From Clostridia bacterium (GTDB lineage Bacteria; Bacillota; Peptococcia; Peptococcales; BICA1-8): 34,233 nt of DNA. The DNA is taken from contig JAAZJU010000063.1 of assembly GCA_012800195.1 (NCBI GenBank), positions 1-34,233 of the forward strand, written 5' to 3'. The notes beneath the pieces were generated by a model that ran no database searches, had not been told where the DNA came from, and saw only the letters and a list, made by a program, of their open reading frames with translations. The first letter of the stretch is position 1, and the number at the start of each line of letters is the position of its first letter. The translations under genes and the position numbers were made by a program. Shown here in pieces: positions 7,760-17,398 of this stretch.

Positions 7760-8494
7760 ATGAAAGGATTTATTATTGCCTTACAATTTATGACTAGGAT
7801 TCCTTTATTCATCACAATAGAAATGGATAATAAAGATTTTGGTCGTTCTAGTAGATTTTTTCCCTTAGTTGGACTTGTCATAGGGACAATTCTTGCTTTG
7901 GCATATTATTTTGCAAATTGGTTTTTCCCACCATTGGTATTAGGGGCTTTAATCTTAATTTTAGAAATAATAATTACCGGTGGTATACATTTTGATGGTT
8001 TTATTGATACAATGGATGGGATATTATCGGCTAGACCTAGGGAACGGGTTTTTGAAATTATGAAAGATAGTAGGGTTGGGGCCCATGGAGTTACAGCCTT
8101 ATTATGTTTAGTTTTATTAAAGTTTTCTTTACTAGTTTCTTTATCATCAAGTTATATTCTTTTTATTTTATTATTAATGCCCGTGTTAGGCAGATGGGCC
8201 ATGGTTTTTTGTTTAGCTTTCTTTCCTTATGCTAAACCTGAAGGTTTAGGAAAGATTTTTTGGGAAGAGACAGATAAAGTCCAATGGTATTTAATAACTG
8301 GTTTGATTTTTTTATTATCTTTTATTTTCTTGCCTAATGTATTTTTAATAATTTTTGTAATAACATTATTGGTAGCCTTAACGCCAATGCTTTTAATCAA
8401 TAAAAAGCTACAGGGCCATACAGGGGATACATATGGAGCAATAAATGAAATTACCGAAGTTATTTTCCTTTTAATCTGCTTACTAGTTCTTTAG
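7760..8494 (+). CDS. cobS: Adenosylcobinamide-GDP ribazoletransferase (cobamide synthase)
   Basis: CobS is an integral membrane enzyme that condenses AdoCbi-GDP with alpha-ribazole or alpha-ribazole phosphate, making the complete cobamide or its 5'-phosphate. The 244-residue protein has the family's acidic metal motif HFDGFIDTMDGILSARPRER, with Asp79, Asp83 and Asp86, then MKDSRVGAHG (Asp103), and ends in GHTGDTYGAINEITEV. There are about six hydrophobic segments. The start ATG 7760 is preceded by AGGGTG. It sits 32 nt after cbiB, so the two membrane-bound assembly steps are encoded side by side. Confidence 0.95.
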   Translation: MKGFIIALQFMTRIPLFITIEMDNKDFGRSSRFFPLVGLVIGTILALAYYFANWFFPPLVLGALILILEIIITGGIHFDGFIDTMDGILSARPRERVFEIMKDSRVGAHGVTALLCLVLLKFSLLVSLSSSYILFILLLMPVLGRWAMVFCLAFFPYAKPEGLGKIFWEETDKVQWYLITGLIFLLSFIFLPNVFLIIFVITLLVALTPMLLINKKLQGHTGDTYGAINEITEVIFLLICLLVL

Positions 8495-8520
8495 ATCTAA
8501 TATCCAATGAGGTGTTTAAC

Positions 8521-9441
8521 ATGAAAAGTACTTTCCGGGCTCCAGGAGCATGTGGAGAATTAGTTCAAGGTACAATTAATAACATTAATTTTCTTATTAC
8601 TTGTCCTATAAATATATTTTCTTATGTTACTGTTGAATTAAATAAGCAAGATTTTATTACCATTAATGATCCCAAAAGGAAAAAGGTAATTAAAGCTGTT
8701 AATTCAACCATGTCCCATATACTGGGGAAAAGGCAAGGAGCTACAATTACAGTCAATAGTGAAATACCAATAGGTAAAGGTCTGGCTAGTAGTACGGCGG
8801 ATATTACAGCCGCTTGTGTGGCAACGGCTCATGTTTTAAATTATAAGATTAGTTATGAAGAAATAGCCAAAATAGCCCTAAGTATAGAACCTACTGATGG
8901 GCTTTTTTATCCTGGAATAGTTGCTTTTGATCATGTTAAAGGAAACTATTATCAAAAAATAGGCGATGCTATTCCCATAGACATCTTAATCTTTGATTTT
9001 GGTGGTACTGTAGATACCATTGCCTTCAATCAAAGGAAAGATTTAGGAGAAAAAAATCAAAGCAATGAAAAACAAATTAAACATGCATATGAGCTGATTA
9101 GAAAGGGCTTAATGGATAAAAACCCTGCCTTAGTTGGGGAAGGTGCTACTATAAGCTCCTTACTAAATCAATCTATTTTATATAAGCCCCATTTAGAAGA
9201 TATTGCAGATTTAGTTATTAATTTGGGAGCTTTAGGCATAAATGTTGCTCATAGTGGGACTATATTTGGGATTTTATTAGAAAAAAATAAGTTAAATCCA
9301 AAAGATATAATAGGTAAAATCCAAAAGAAATACCCCTCTCTAAAATATTTAGGGGAATATACTTTGATAAATGGCGGAATAGCAAGGGAATTAGAGGAGG
9401 AAACTCTATGGTTCAAATCAGAAAACATGGCGGCAACTTAA
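8521..9441 (+). CDS. pduX: L-threonine kinase, GHMP family
   Basis: PduX phosphorylates free L-threonine to L-threonine O-3-phosphate, the substrate of CobD. This is a GHMP-kinase-fold protein: N-terminal FRAPGACGELVQG (5-17) is typical of PduX, and the ATP-binding motif PIGKGLASSTAD is at 83-94. With ATG 8521 it has 306 residues. A GTG at 8512 lies inside the Shine-Dalgarno sequence GAGGTG (8509-8514), so I reject it as the start. The end overlaps cobD by 34 nt, implying coupled translation. Other GHMP kinases such as homoserine kinase are less likely given the cobamide context and the PduX-like N-terminus. Confidence 0.88.
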   Translation: MKSTFRAPGACGELVQGTINNINFLITCPINIFSYVTVELNKQDFITINDPKRKKVIKAVNSTMSHILGKRQGATITVNSEIPIGKGLASSTADITAACVATAHVLNYKISYEEIAKIALSIEPTDGLFYPGIVAFDHVKGNYYQKIGDAIPIDILIFDFGGTVDTIAFNQRKDLGEKNQSNEKQIKHAYELIRKGLMDKNPALVGEGATISSLLNQSILYKPHLEDIADLVINLGALGINVAHSGTIFGILLEKNKLNPKDIIGKIQKKYPSLKYLGEYTLINGGIARELEEETLWFKSENMAAT

Positions 9442-10493
9442 AAGAGGCTAGTGAAAAATACAAAATTCCTGTAGAAAAATTTATTGATTTTAGTGCTAAT
9501 ATAAATCCTTTAGGACCACCAGAGGGAGTTTTTGAAGTTATAAAAGATAATCTGGAAAAAATAACTCAATATCCTGATAGTAGAAATTTAGAAATAAAAA
9601 AAGCTTTGGCCTATTATCTTAATGTGGATATTAATAGTTTAATTTTGGGTAATGGAGCATCAGAGCTTATTTTTTTAATAGTAAATAATTTAAGACCGAA
9701 AACTGCTTGGTTGCCAGTGCCCACTTTTTCAGAATATGAAATAGCTTCTAGAGCAGCTGGAGCTAATATTATACAAGTACCACTACAGGGTGAAAAATTT
9801 AATAAATTCACCATAGACCAGTTAGAAGGTCTAGCTAAAGGGGATATACTCTTTATTTGTAATCCTAATAATCCAACTGGACAATTATATGATGTAAAGT
9901 TATTAAATCACATTTTACAAGCCACTAATGATACTGAAGCTTATCTTGTAATTGACGAATCTTTTTTAGATTTCATTAAAGAACGGAAGGAAGTATCTTT
10001 TATAGAAAAAATCAAGGAATATCCTAGGTTAATAATTCTTTATTCCTTGACTAAATTTTTTGCTATACCCGGTTTAAGATTAGGAGCTATGATTGCCAAT
10101 CCCAAATTGATAGAACAATTCGAATTAGGACGGGATCCTTGGAATGTAAATATTTTTGCTCAATTAGCTGGGAAAGTAGCTTTAGAAGATAAGGAATTTA
10201 TTGAGAAAACCCTAGATTACTTTGAAAATGAAAAAAAGTTTTTCTATACAGAGTTACAACAAATTAAAGGTTTAATTCCCTATGAACCAAAAGCCAATTA
10301 TATCTTTATTAAGCTCTTAGAGCCTAATAATTCTAGTGAAGTTTGTGATCTACTAGCTAGGGATGGCTTCTTAGTTCGTAATTTAAACACTTATCCACTT
10401 TTAGGGGAAAATTATATTAGAGTGGCGATTAAAACTAGGAAAGAAAATTTAATGTTAATTCATTCATTAAAAAAATGTATTAGGGGAATATAA
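9408..10493 (+). CDS. cobD: L-threonine-O-3-phosphate decarboxylase
   Basis: CobD (Salmonella nomenclature) is a PLP enzyme of the aminotransferase class I/II fold that decarboxylates L-threonine phosphate to (R)-1-amino-2-propanol phosphate. The 361-residue protein begins near the conserved HGGN (7-10) and has FSANINPLGPP (28-38), CNPNNPTG (151-158), Asp183 for the PLP nitrogen, and the Schiff-base Lys216 in SLTKFFAIPGLRLG. A histidinol-phosphate aminotransferase is the usual confusion, but the HGGN start and the cobamide neighbours argue for CobD. ATG 9408 has GAGGAGG upstream within the pduX frame, and the gene overlaps pduX by 34 nt. Confidence 0.94.
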   Translation: MVQIRKHGGNLKEASEKYKIPVEKFIDFSANINPLGPPEGVFEVIKDNLEKITQYPDSRNLEIKKALAYYLNVDINSLILGNGASELIFLIVNNLRPKTAWLPVPTFSEYEIASRAAGANIIQVPLQGEKFNKFTIDQLEGLAKGDILFICNPNNPTGQLYDVKLLNHILQATNDTEAYLVIDESFLDFIKERKEVSFIEKIKEYPRLIILYSLTKFFAIPGLRLGAMIANPKLIEQFELGRDPWNVNIFAQLAGKVALEDKEFIEKTLDYFENEKKFFYTELQQIKGLIPYEPKANYIFIKLLEPNNSSEVCDLLARDGFLVRNLNTYPLLGENYIRVAIKTRKENLMLIHSLKKCIRGI

Positions 10494-10494
10494 A

Positions 10495-11106
10495 ATGACT
10501 AGAATAATTTTTGTCAGACATGGTCAAACAATTTGGAATAACCTGGGTAAATATCAAGGGCATACCGATATACCCTTGAGTACTGTTGGTATCATTCAAG
10601 CCCAAAAGACAGCTCAAAGGTTAGCTAAGGAAAATATTGTTGCCATTTATTCTAGTGACTTAATGCGGGCTCGCCAAACTGCTGAAATTATAGGTTCCAA
10701 ACATAATCTAGCTATAAATTATAGTAAAGACTTAAGAGAAATTAATTTTGGCCATTGGGAAGGAAAAACCTATCAAGAAATAGAGAAGGAAGATCCACAA
10801 TTGCTTCAACAGTGGATAGAAGATCCAGAAAAACTAAAAATACCTGATGGGGAGACCTTTAGTGAATTAAGAGATAGGGCCTTTAGGGTTATAAATGATA
10901 TTTTGGCAAAGCATGATCAAGAAACGGTTTTAGTAGTTGCTCATGGGGGTACAATTTCCACTATTTTATGTAAGGTCTTAGGTATGGATTTGAAAAACAT
11001 GTGGCAGATTAAACAGAGTAACTCAGCCATAAGTATTATTGAATTTTACGATAAAAAGGGTATAGTAACATCATTTAATGATACTTATCATTTGGATGTG
11101 TGTTAA
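10495..11106 (+). CDS. cobC: Alpha-ribazole phosphatase-like histidine phosphatase
   Basis: This is a 203-residue member of the histidine phosphatase (phosphoglycerate-mutase-like) superfamily. The phospho-accepting His9 is in VRHGQT, the RARQTAEII motif follows, and a second histidine lies in VVAHGGT. In a cobamide cluster this is best read as CobC, which removes the 5'-phosphate from alpha-ribazole phosphate or adenosylcobamide phosphate. It starts one base after the cobD stop (TAA at 10491-10493, then ATG at 10495). From sequence alone a general phosphatase is possible; context raises the CobC call. Confidence 0.85.
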   Translation: MTRIIFVRHGQTIWNNLGKYQGHTDIPLSTVGIIQAQKTAQRLAKENIVAIYSSDLMRARQTAEIIGSKHNLAINYSKDLREINFGHWEGKTYQEIEKEDPQLLQQWIEDPEKLKIPDGETFSELRDRAFRVINDILAKHDQETVLVVAHGGTISTILCKVLGMDLKNMWQIKQSNSAISIIEFYDKKGIVTSFNDTYHLDVC

Positions 11107-11108
11107 AA

Positions 11109-11399
11109 ATGGTAAAAAAACGGTTTCCCTCAAAAAGGATTGTCAAATTCAAAAGAATGATGAAATCAATCCCTATGGTTTGGAAACTATTGCAGGATAA
11201 AAGAGTGGCTTTTAAAAATAAAGCTATATTTATAGGTACATCACTACTTTATTTTTTAATTCCTTATGATTTAATTCCCGATTTTCCTATTATAGGTCAT
11301 ATAGATGATTTTTTTATCTTTCTCTTTTTGATTAACTGGTTTTTAAAGCAAATTCCTTCTAATGTATTGGAGGATTATAATCTTAAAGATCAGGATTAA
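11109..11399 (+). CDS. DUF1232 (YkvA-type) small membrane-associated protein
   Basis: A 96-residue protein with a very basic N-terminus (KKRFPSKRIVKFKR) and the DUF1232 hallmark segment: a hydrophobic stretch running into YFLIPYDLIPDFPIIGHIDD, then a second hydrophobic segment (FFIFLFLINWFL). The family is widespread and has no settled function; the protein is probably membrane-associated. I use ATG 11109, 2 nt after cobC; a GTG at 11100 overlapping cobC by 7 nt is an alternative. Neither has a strong Shine-Dalgarno sequence, so translation is probably coupled to cobC. Nothing ties it to cobamide synthesis except being the last gene of the run. Confidence 0.8.
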   Translation: MVKKRFPSKRIVKFKRMMKSIPMVWKLLQDKRVAFKNKAIFIGTSLLYFLIPYDLIPDFPIIGHIDDFFIFLFLINWFLKQIPSNVLEDYNLKDQD

Positions 11400-11421
11400 A
11401 AATAAACTTGAGTTTTTATAA

Positions 11422-12934
<1,513 letters not shown>

Positions 12935-12976
12935 AATACACAGTTCAATTATAACCAAGTGGTAAGGAATAACATT

Positions 12977-13020
12977 GAAATGCGCGCATTTAAGGAAATG
13001 CGCGCATTTCTTATTATTAT
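12977..13020 (+). terminator. GuaB terminator built from two identical palindromes
   Basis: A 15-bp perfect stem pairs 12977-12991 with 12996-13010 around an AAGG loop, followed by a T-rich TTATTATTAT. Each arm contains AAATGCGCGCATTT, a 14-bp self-palindrome, at 12978-12991 and 12996-13009, so the element is also a tandem repeat of two palindromes. Confidence 0.8.
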
Positions 13021-13067
13021 ACTGAATATATTTTATTATTATAATTAATTGGAGAGGATGAAAAATA

Positions 13068-13862
13068 ATGGCAAAGGTTTTTGTAATCTCCAAAAGGAGT
13101 CTATCGCAAATCCTCTTGGGGTTAACGGTGGTTTTATTGTGTTTTGGAGTTTTTCAAACATCTTTCTTTGGTACTGCCAGTGAAGCTGTTAATGTGCTTG
13201 TTTCCAACACAAAATTAAAACCTATTTATTATGTTGATACCCAAGAAAAGAAAATAGCAATAAGCTTTGATGCCACCTGGGGAGCTGAATACACACCAAA
13301 AATTTTAGAAATCTTAGAACAAAACAACATAAAGACTACATTTTTTCTTACTAATATCTGGCTAAAGGAATATCCTGATGTTGCTAAAACAATTAGAGAA
13401 AAGGGTCATGAAATTGCAATGCATAGCGTAACTCACCCTCATCTCAATAGTCTTAGTGAAGCTCAAATTCTAGAAGAATTACAAGGGAATGCTAGGATGA
13501 TTAAGGAAATTACAGATTATGATGCTAAACTCTTTAGACCACCTTTTGGGGAATACAATAATAAAGTAATAAAGGTTATCCAAGATGCCGGGTATATACC
13601 TATACAGTGGAGTGTAGACTCTTTGGATTGGAAAGAAAATATGACTAAACAAGACATAGTTAATAGAGTAACTAATGGGATCCATCCAGGAGCCATAGTA
13701 TTATTTCATAATAATGGAACCTATACAGCTGATGCTTTAGAAGACATAATTAAATTCGCCTTTGAAAAGGGATATCAGATTATACCAGTTTCGGAGTTAA
13801 TTTATAAAGACAATTATTATGTGAATATTCAAGGTGCTCAAAAACTAAAGGGGGCTAATTAA
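13068..13862 (+). CDS. PdaB-like polysaccharide deacetylase, sporulation type
   Basis: A 264-residue protein with one N-terminal membrane anchor or uncleaved signal (about residues 12-35) followed by an extracytoplasmic NodB-type polysaccharide deacetylase domain. Motifs: SFDATWG (66-72), HSVTHPHL with His119 and His123, RPPFGEYN (157-164), WSVDSLDW and IVLFHNN. The usual TFDDG is changed: Asp68, the catalytic base position, is kept, but the metal-ligand Asp is Ala69. That FDxxWG form resembles the YbaN/PdaB group of spore-forming bacteria, whose members matter for spore stability. ATG 13068 follows GGAGAGG at 13051-13057. It stands alone between two terminators. Whether it acts on spore cortex is inference from the family. 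Confidence 0.88.
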   Translation: MAKVFVISKRSLSQILLGLTVVLLCFGVFQTSFFGTASEAVNVLVSNTKLKPIYYVDTQEKKIAISFDATWGAEYTPKILEILEQNNIKTTFFLTNIWLKEYPDVAKTIREKGHEIAMHSVTHPHLNSLSEAQILEELQGNARMIKEITDYDAKLFRPPFGEYNNKVIKVIQDAGYIPIQWSVDSLDWKENMTKQDIVNRVTNGIHPGAIVLFHNNGTYTADALEDIIKFAFEKGYQIIPVSELIYKDNYYVNIQGAQKLKGAN

Positions 13863-13899
13863 TAAAAAAAACATGTTTTTGATTAAAACAGTGTCAATA

Positions 13900-13930
13900 A
13901 AAAAGCAGATATTTTTCTGCTTTTTATTTT
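13900..13930 (+). terminator. Terminator after the polysaccharide deacetylase
   Basis: GCAGA (13905-13909) pairs with TCTGC (13916-13920), and flanking AAAAA/TTTTT extends the stem to 10 bp; TTTTTATTTT follows. The remaining 160 nt to the next gene are AT-rich with nothing further that I can assign. Confidence 0.85.
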
Positions 13931-14090
13931 GCCTAAAATGATAATAAGTCTTAGGTAAGACAAGTATACTTTGTGATATAGTTCAAGTTTCCTAGCTACT
14001 GCTATACAAAATTACTAACTAAAAATATTATTGTAATCTAGAAAAAATTATGTTCTAATATTATCATTGTTGAATTAGGAGGTGGATATA

Positions 14091-15596
14091 ATGCAGCCGC
14101 TAAACCAAGATAAAACCCCATTGTATGATGCTTTGCGGGATTATATTAACGACAAAATAATACCTTTTCATGTTCCTGCGCACAAACAGGGTAGAGGTAA
14201 TAGTGAATTGCTAAAGATTTTTGGGGAAAGTACGGTTCAGATGGATTTAACCAGTATGGAAGATTTAGATAATATTTGTAACCCCCAAGGTGTTATTAAA
14301 GAAGCCGAAAAATTAGCAGCGGCTCTTTATAAAGCAGACAATGCTTTCTTTTTAGTCAATGGAACCACTTCTGGAATTCAAGCTATGATTATGAGTGTTT
14401 GCCAACCTGGCGATAAAATAATATTACCTCGTAATGCTCATAAATCCGCAATTGGTGGGATCATTTTAAGTGGAGCTCATCCTATTTATATTGAACCTGA
14501 AATAGACCCTCTCTTGGGTGTTGCCATGGGAGTTACTGTTGAAAAGGTTAGGGAGATTTTGGAATTACATCCCGATGCCAAAGGTTTATTGATTATAAAT
14601 TCAACTTACTATGGGATTACTTCAAATTTACAGGAAATTGTTAATATTGCCCATGGTTATAATGTACCAGTTCTAGTTGACGAAGCTCATGGTGCCCATT
14701 TTGCCTTTCATGAAGAATTACCTCTATCAGGAATGGAAGCTGGTGCAGACCTGGTAGCTTCAAGTACTCATAAGCTAATAGGCTCTTTAACCCAAAGCTC
14801 CATATTATTGCATAAAGGAAGTTTAGTTTCTTCTAAATATGTAAAGGCAGTATTAAATTTAACTCAAACTACTAGTTCATCTTATATCCTCCTAGCCTCC
14901 TTAGACTTGGCAAGAAGGGATTTTGCTCTTAATGGCAAAGAAAAAATAAATCATGCTCTTCGTTTAGCCACCAAGGCCAAAGAGGAATTAAAAAAGGTTG
15001 AAGGGCTGTATGTGGTAGATCGAGATATTCTTGATAACAATGGTAAATACGACTTAGATCCTATTAAATTAGTAATAAATGTTAGAGATCTTGGATTTTC
15101 TGGCTATGAAGTGGAAAGAATTTTGAGAAGCAAATATAAGATTCAAGTTGAACTTTCAGATTTATATAATATAATTACCATGATTACTATCGGCGATAAT
15201 GAAGAAACTCTAAATACCTTAATTAAGGCTTTAAAAGAAATTGCGCAAAGTAGAGATATACAAAAAATAGTAAGAGTTTCAACTCCCATACCTCATTTAC
15301 CCGAGCAACAGGTATTGCCTAAGGACGCCTTTTATGGAGAAAGTCATTTAATCTCTTTAGCAGAGGCCGAAGGTGAAATAAGTGCAGAGATGATTATGGC
15401 CTATCCCCCTGGGATACCAATAATTTGTCCTGGGGAAAGGATTACCAAGGAAATTGTAGATTATATTCAATTACTTCATAAGGAAGAAGCTATATTGCAA
15501 GGCACCCAAGATCCTCAAGTTAAAAATATAAAAGTTCTCAATTCTAAACTGGCTTTATTACCAAACAATGAAAGTACTCAACTTAATGTAGGATAA
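14091..15596 (+). CDS. Orn/Lys/Arg decarboxylase family protein (SpeA/YaaO-like)
   Basis: A cytoplasmic PLP enzyme of the short group III decarboxylases, 501 residues. N-terminal IPFHVPAHKQGRG (24-36) is the family signature. The PLP site includes DEAHGAH (197-203) and the Schiff-base Lys228 in SSTHKLIGSLTQSS; the C-terminal domain has AYPPGIPIICPGE. It could make agmatine, cadaverine or another amine; the exact amino acid cannot be read from the sequence. I use ATG 14091, since the upstream in-frame GTG at 14082 lies within the Shine-Dalgarno AGGAGGTGG. A terminator follows at once, so the gene looks monocistronic. Confidence 0.92.
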   Translation: MQPLNQDKTPLYDALRDYINDKIIPFHVPAHKQGRGNSELLKIFGESTVQMDLTSMEDLDNICNPQGVIKEAEKLAAALYKADNAFFLVNGTTSGIQAMIMSVCQPGDKIILPRNAHKSAIGGIILSGAHPIYIEPEIDPLLGVAMGVTVEKVREILELHPDAKGLLIINSTYYGITSNLQEIVNIAHGYNVPVLVDEAHGAHFAFHEELPLSGMEAGADLVASSTHKLIGSLTQSSILLHKGSLVSSKYVKAVLNLTQTTSSSYILLASLDLARRDFALNGKEKINHALRLATKAKEELKKVEGLYVVDRDILDNNGKYDLDPIKLVINVRDLGFSGYEVERILRSKYKIQVELSDLYNIITMITIGDNEETLNTLIKALKEIAQSRDIQKIVRVSTPIPHLPEQQVLPKDAFYGESHLISLAEAEGEISAEMIMAYPPGIPIICPGERITKEIVDYIQLLHKEEAILQGTQDPQVKNIKVLNSKLALLPNNESTQLNVG

Positions 15597-15600
15597 TGAG

Positions 15601-15625
15601 AGGCACAGAGATTGTGCCTTTCTTA
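15601..15625 (+). terminator. Terminator after the decarboxylase gene
   Basis: AGGCACA (15601-15607) pairs with TGTGCCT (15613-15619) around a 5-nt loop, followed by TTCTTATTATTT. Confidence 0.8.
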
Positions 15626-15708
15626 TTATTTCTTGCAATATGATAGGAAAGCTTTGATGAATATCAATAAAATCAACAAAATCAACCTTAGTATGGCTAA
15701 GAAGATTT

Positions 15709-15717
15709 TGTTATAAT
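15709..15717 (+). promoter_or_regulatory. Extended -10 promoter for the 61-residue protein
   Basis: TGTTATAAT is an extended -10 identical to those before guaB, 40 nt ahead of the next ATG. No -35 match is seen. Three imperfect 9-bp repeats (TCAAYAAAA-like) occupy 15664-15690 just upstream. Confidence 0.5.
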
Positions 15718-15756
15718 AAGCATATATTCTTTATTCGAATCTTAGGAGGGTTTTAC

Positions 15757-15942
15757 ATGGTAGGTTTAACTAAAAACGAGATAATTAAGTTATTAGATAA
15801 GTATAATCCAGGCGAAACTTTTGATAAGGACCAATTACATGAAGCAATTGCCAAAGCAATAGTTGAAAATAATTATCGAGTATTAGATGATGTTAATGCA
15901 AAGCTAAAAAACAGATTTGATGTCTTTGATTTTTTAAAATAG
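15757..15942 (+). CDS. Small acidic-basic protein of unknown function
   Basis: A 61-residue protein I do not recognise (MVGLTKNEIIKLLDKYNPG...). TAGGAGGG lies about 9 nt ahead of the ATG and an extended -10 lies at 15709, so it looks like a real, independently expressed gene. It is predicted mostly helical and soluble, with no cysteines, signal peptide or membrane segment. It ends in DVFDFLK. It sits between the decarboxylase and miaB, with 83 nt before miaB. No function is proposed. Confidence 0.75.
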   Translation: MVGLTKNEIIKLLDKYNPGETFDKDQLHEAIAKAIVENNYRVLDDVNAKLKNRFDVFDFLK

Positions 15943-15951
15943 GTTAAATAA

Positions 15952-15980
15952 CTGAATGAACATTGATTTTAGGGTATAAT
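15952..15980 (+). promoter_or_regulatory. Possible sigma-A promoter of miaB
   Basis: TATAAT at 15975-15980 has CTGAAT at 15952-15957, with a 17-nt spacer. The -35 matches TTGACA at three of six positions. It lies 45 nt before the miaB ATG. Confidence 0.45.
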
Positions 15981-16025
15981 ACAACTATTGATTGATAAGA
16001 TTGCTTTTAGAAAGGATGCTATAGT

Positions 16026-17363
16026 ATGACCGATAATGCCAAAAAGTACTACATAACAACTTTTGGCTGCCAAATGAATGAAAAGGATTCCGAGGTTTTA
16101 GCAGGTATACTCAGAAAAATGGGATATGTAGCTGCTTCTAAAATAGAGGAAGCAGATTTAATATTATTTAATACCTGTTGTGTTCGAGAAAAAGCCGAAA
16201 ATAAGGTATTTAGTTATATCGGAGAATTACGAGATTTAAAATCCCAAAATCCAGATTTAATAATTGGAGTTTGTGGTTGCATGGTTCAACAAAAGGGTAT
16301 GGCTAAAAAAATTCGCAAGTCTCTACCTCATGTCGACTTATTGTTTGGCACCCATAATACTCATGAACTACCAGATTTAATAGAAAATATTCTAGCCTCT
16401 CGTACCCCGCAAATTTCTGTTTGGGATACGGAGGGGGCAATAAGAGAGGATTTGCCTGCAGAGAGGGAAAATCCATATAAAGCCCTAGTAAATATAATGT
16501 ATGGCTGTAATAATTTCTGTACCTATTGTATTGTGCCCTATGTAAGGGGAAGAGAAAGAAGTAGAAATCCTGAGCATATAGTTAAAGAGATAGAGGAATT
16601 AGTCAATGATGGTGTTGTTGAAATAATGCTTTTAGGGCAAAATGTCAATTCCTATGGCAAGGATTTTCAGGATCGAACCTTTGACTTTGCTGATCTCTTA
16701 AGAGAAATAGATAAGATTCAGGGTTTAAAACGGATTCGTTATATGACCTCCCATCCTAGGGATTTTACTGATAAATTAATAAAAACTATTGCCCAATCAG
16801 ATAAGGTATCTAAACATTTTCATTTACCAGTTCAAGCTGGTAGTAATAGGATTTTAGAGAAGATGAATCGGGGATATACGAGAGAACAATATTTAAATTT
16901 AATTACTAAAATAAGAGAACATAATCAAGATGCTACCATAACTACCGATATAATAGTTGGATTCCCTGGAGAAACTGAGGAAGATTTTAAGGAAACTCTA
17001 GATTTAATGGCAGAGGTTCGCTATGATAGTGCTTTTACTTTTATTTATTCAACTAGAACGGGTACTCCAGCCGCCAAATTTAAAGAACAAGTGCCAATGG
17101 CAGAAAAGAAAGCTAGACTTCAAAGACTTATGGACTTACAAAATGATATTAGTAAGGAAATTAATGAAAGTTATTTAAATAAGGTAGTAGAGGTCTTGGT
17201 AGAAGGTACTAGTAAAACCAATTCCGATATGTTAACGGGGAAAACTGATGGTAATAAAACTGTAATTTTTCCAGGGAGTGATTTGCTAATTGGAAAAATT
17301 GTTAGTGTAAAAATAACTGAACCACAAACTTGGATTTTAAAGGGTGAATTAGAGGAAAAATAG
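16026..17363 (+). CDS. miaB: tRNA-2-methylthio-N6-(dimethylallyl)adenosine synthase
   Basis: MiaB is a radical-SAM methylthiotransferase that adds the 2-methylthio group to i6A37 in tRNAs reading UNN codons. The 445-residue protein has the three N-terminal Fe-S cysteines Cys15 (GCQMNEKDSE), Cys51 (NTCCVREKAENK) and Cys85 (GCMVQQ). The radical-SAM CxxxCxxC is Cys161, Cys165 and Cys168 (GCNNFCTYCIVPYVRGRE), and a C-terminal TRAM domain ends at KGELEE. MiaA, which makes its substrate i6A37, is encoded at 22473. It leads the miaB-ric-mutS-mutL block, the same order as in B. subtilis. GAAAGGATG precedes the ATG. Confidence 0.97.
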   Translation: MTDNAKKYYITTFGCQMNEKDSEVLAGILRKMGYVAASKIEEADLILFNTCCVREKAENKVFSYIGELRDLKSQNPDLIIGVCGCMVQQKGMAKKIRKSLPHVDLLFGTHNTHELPDLIENILASRTPQISVWDTEGAIREDLPAERENPYKALVNIMYGCNNFCTYCIVPYVRGRERSRNPEHIVKEIEELVNDGVVEIMLLGQNVNSYGKDFQDRTFDFADLLREIDKIQGLKRIRYMTSHPRDFTDKLIKTIAQSDKVSKHFHLPVQAGSNRILEKMNRGYTREQYLNLITKIREHNQDATITTDIIVGFPGETEEDFKETLDLMAEVRYDSAFTFIYSTRTGTPAAKFKEQVPMAEKKARLQRLMDLQNDISKEINESYLNKVVEVLVEGTSKTNSDMLTGKTDGNKTVIFPGSDLLIGKIVSVKITEPQTWILKGELEEK

Positions 17364-17398
17364 CTAGAATTATAGAATAATAAGGTGGAGGTGTTTTT

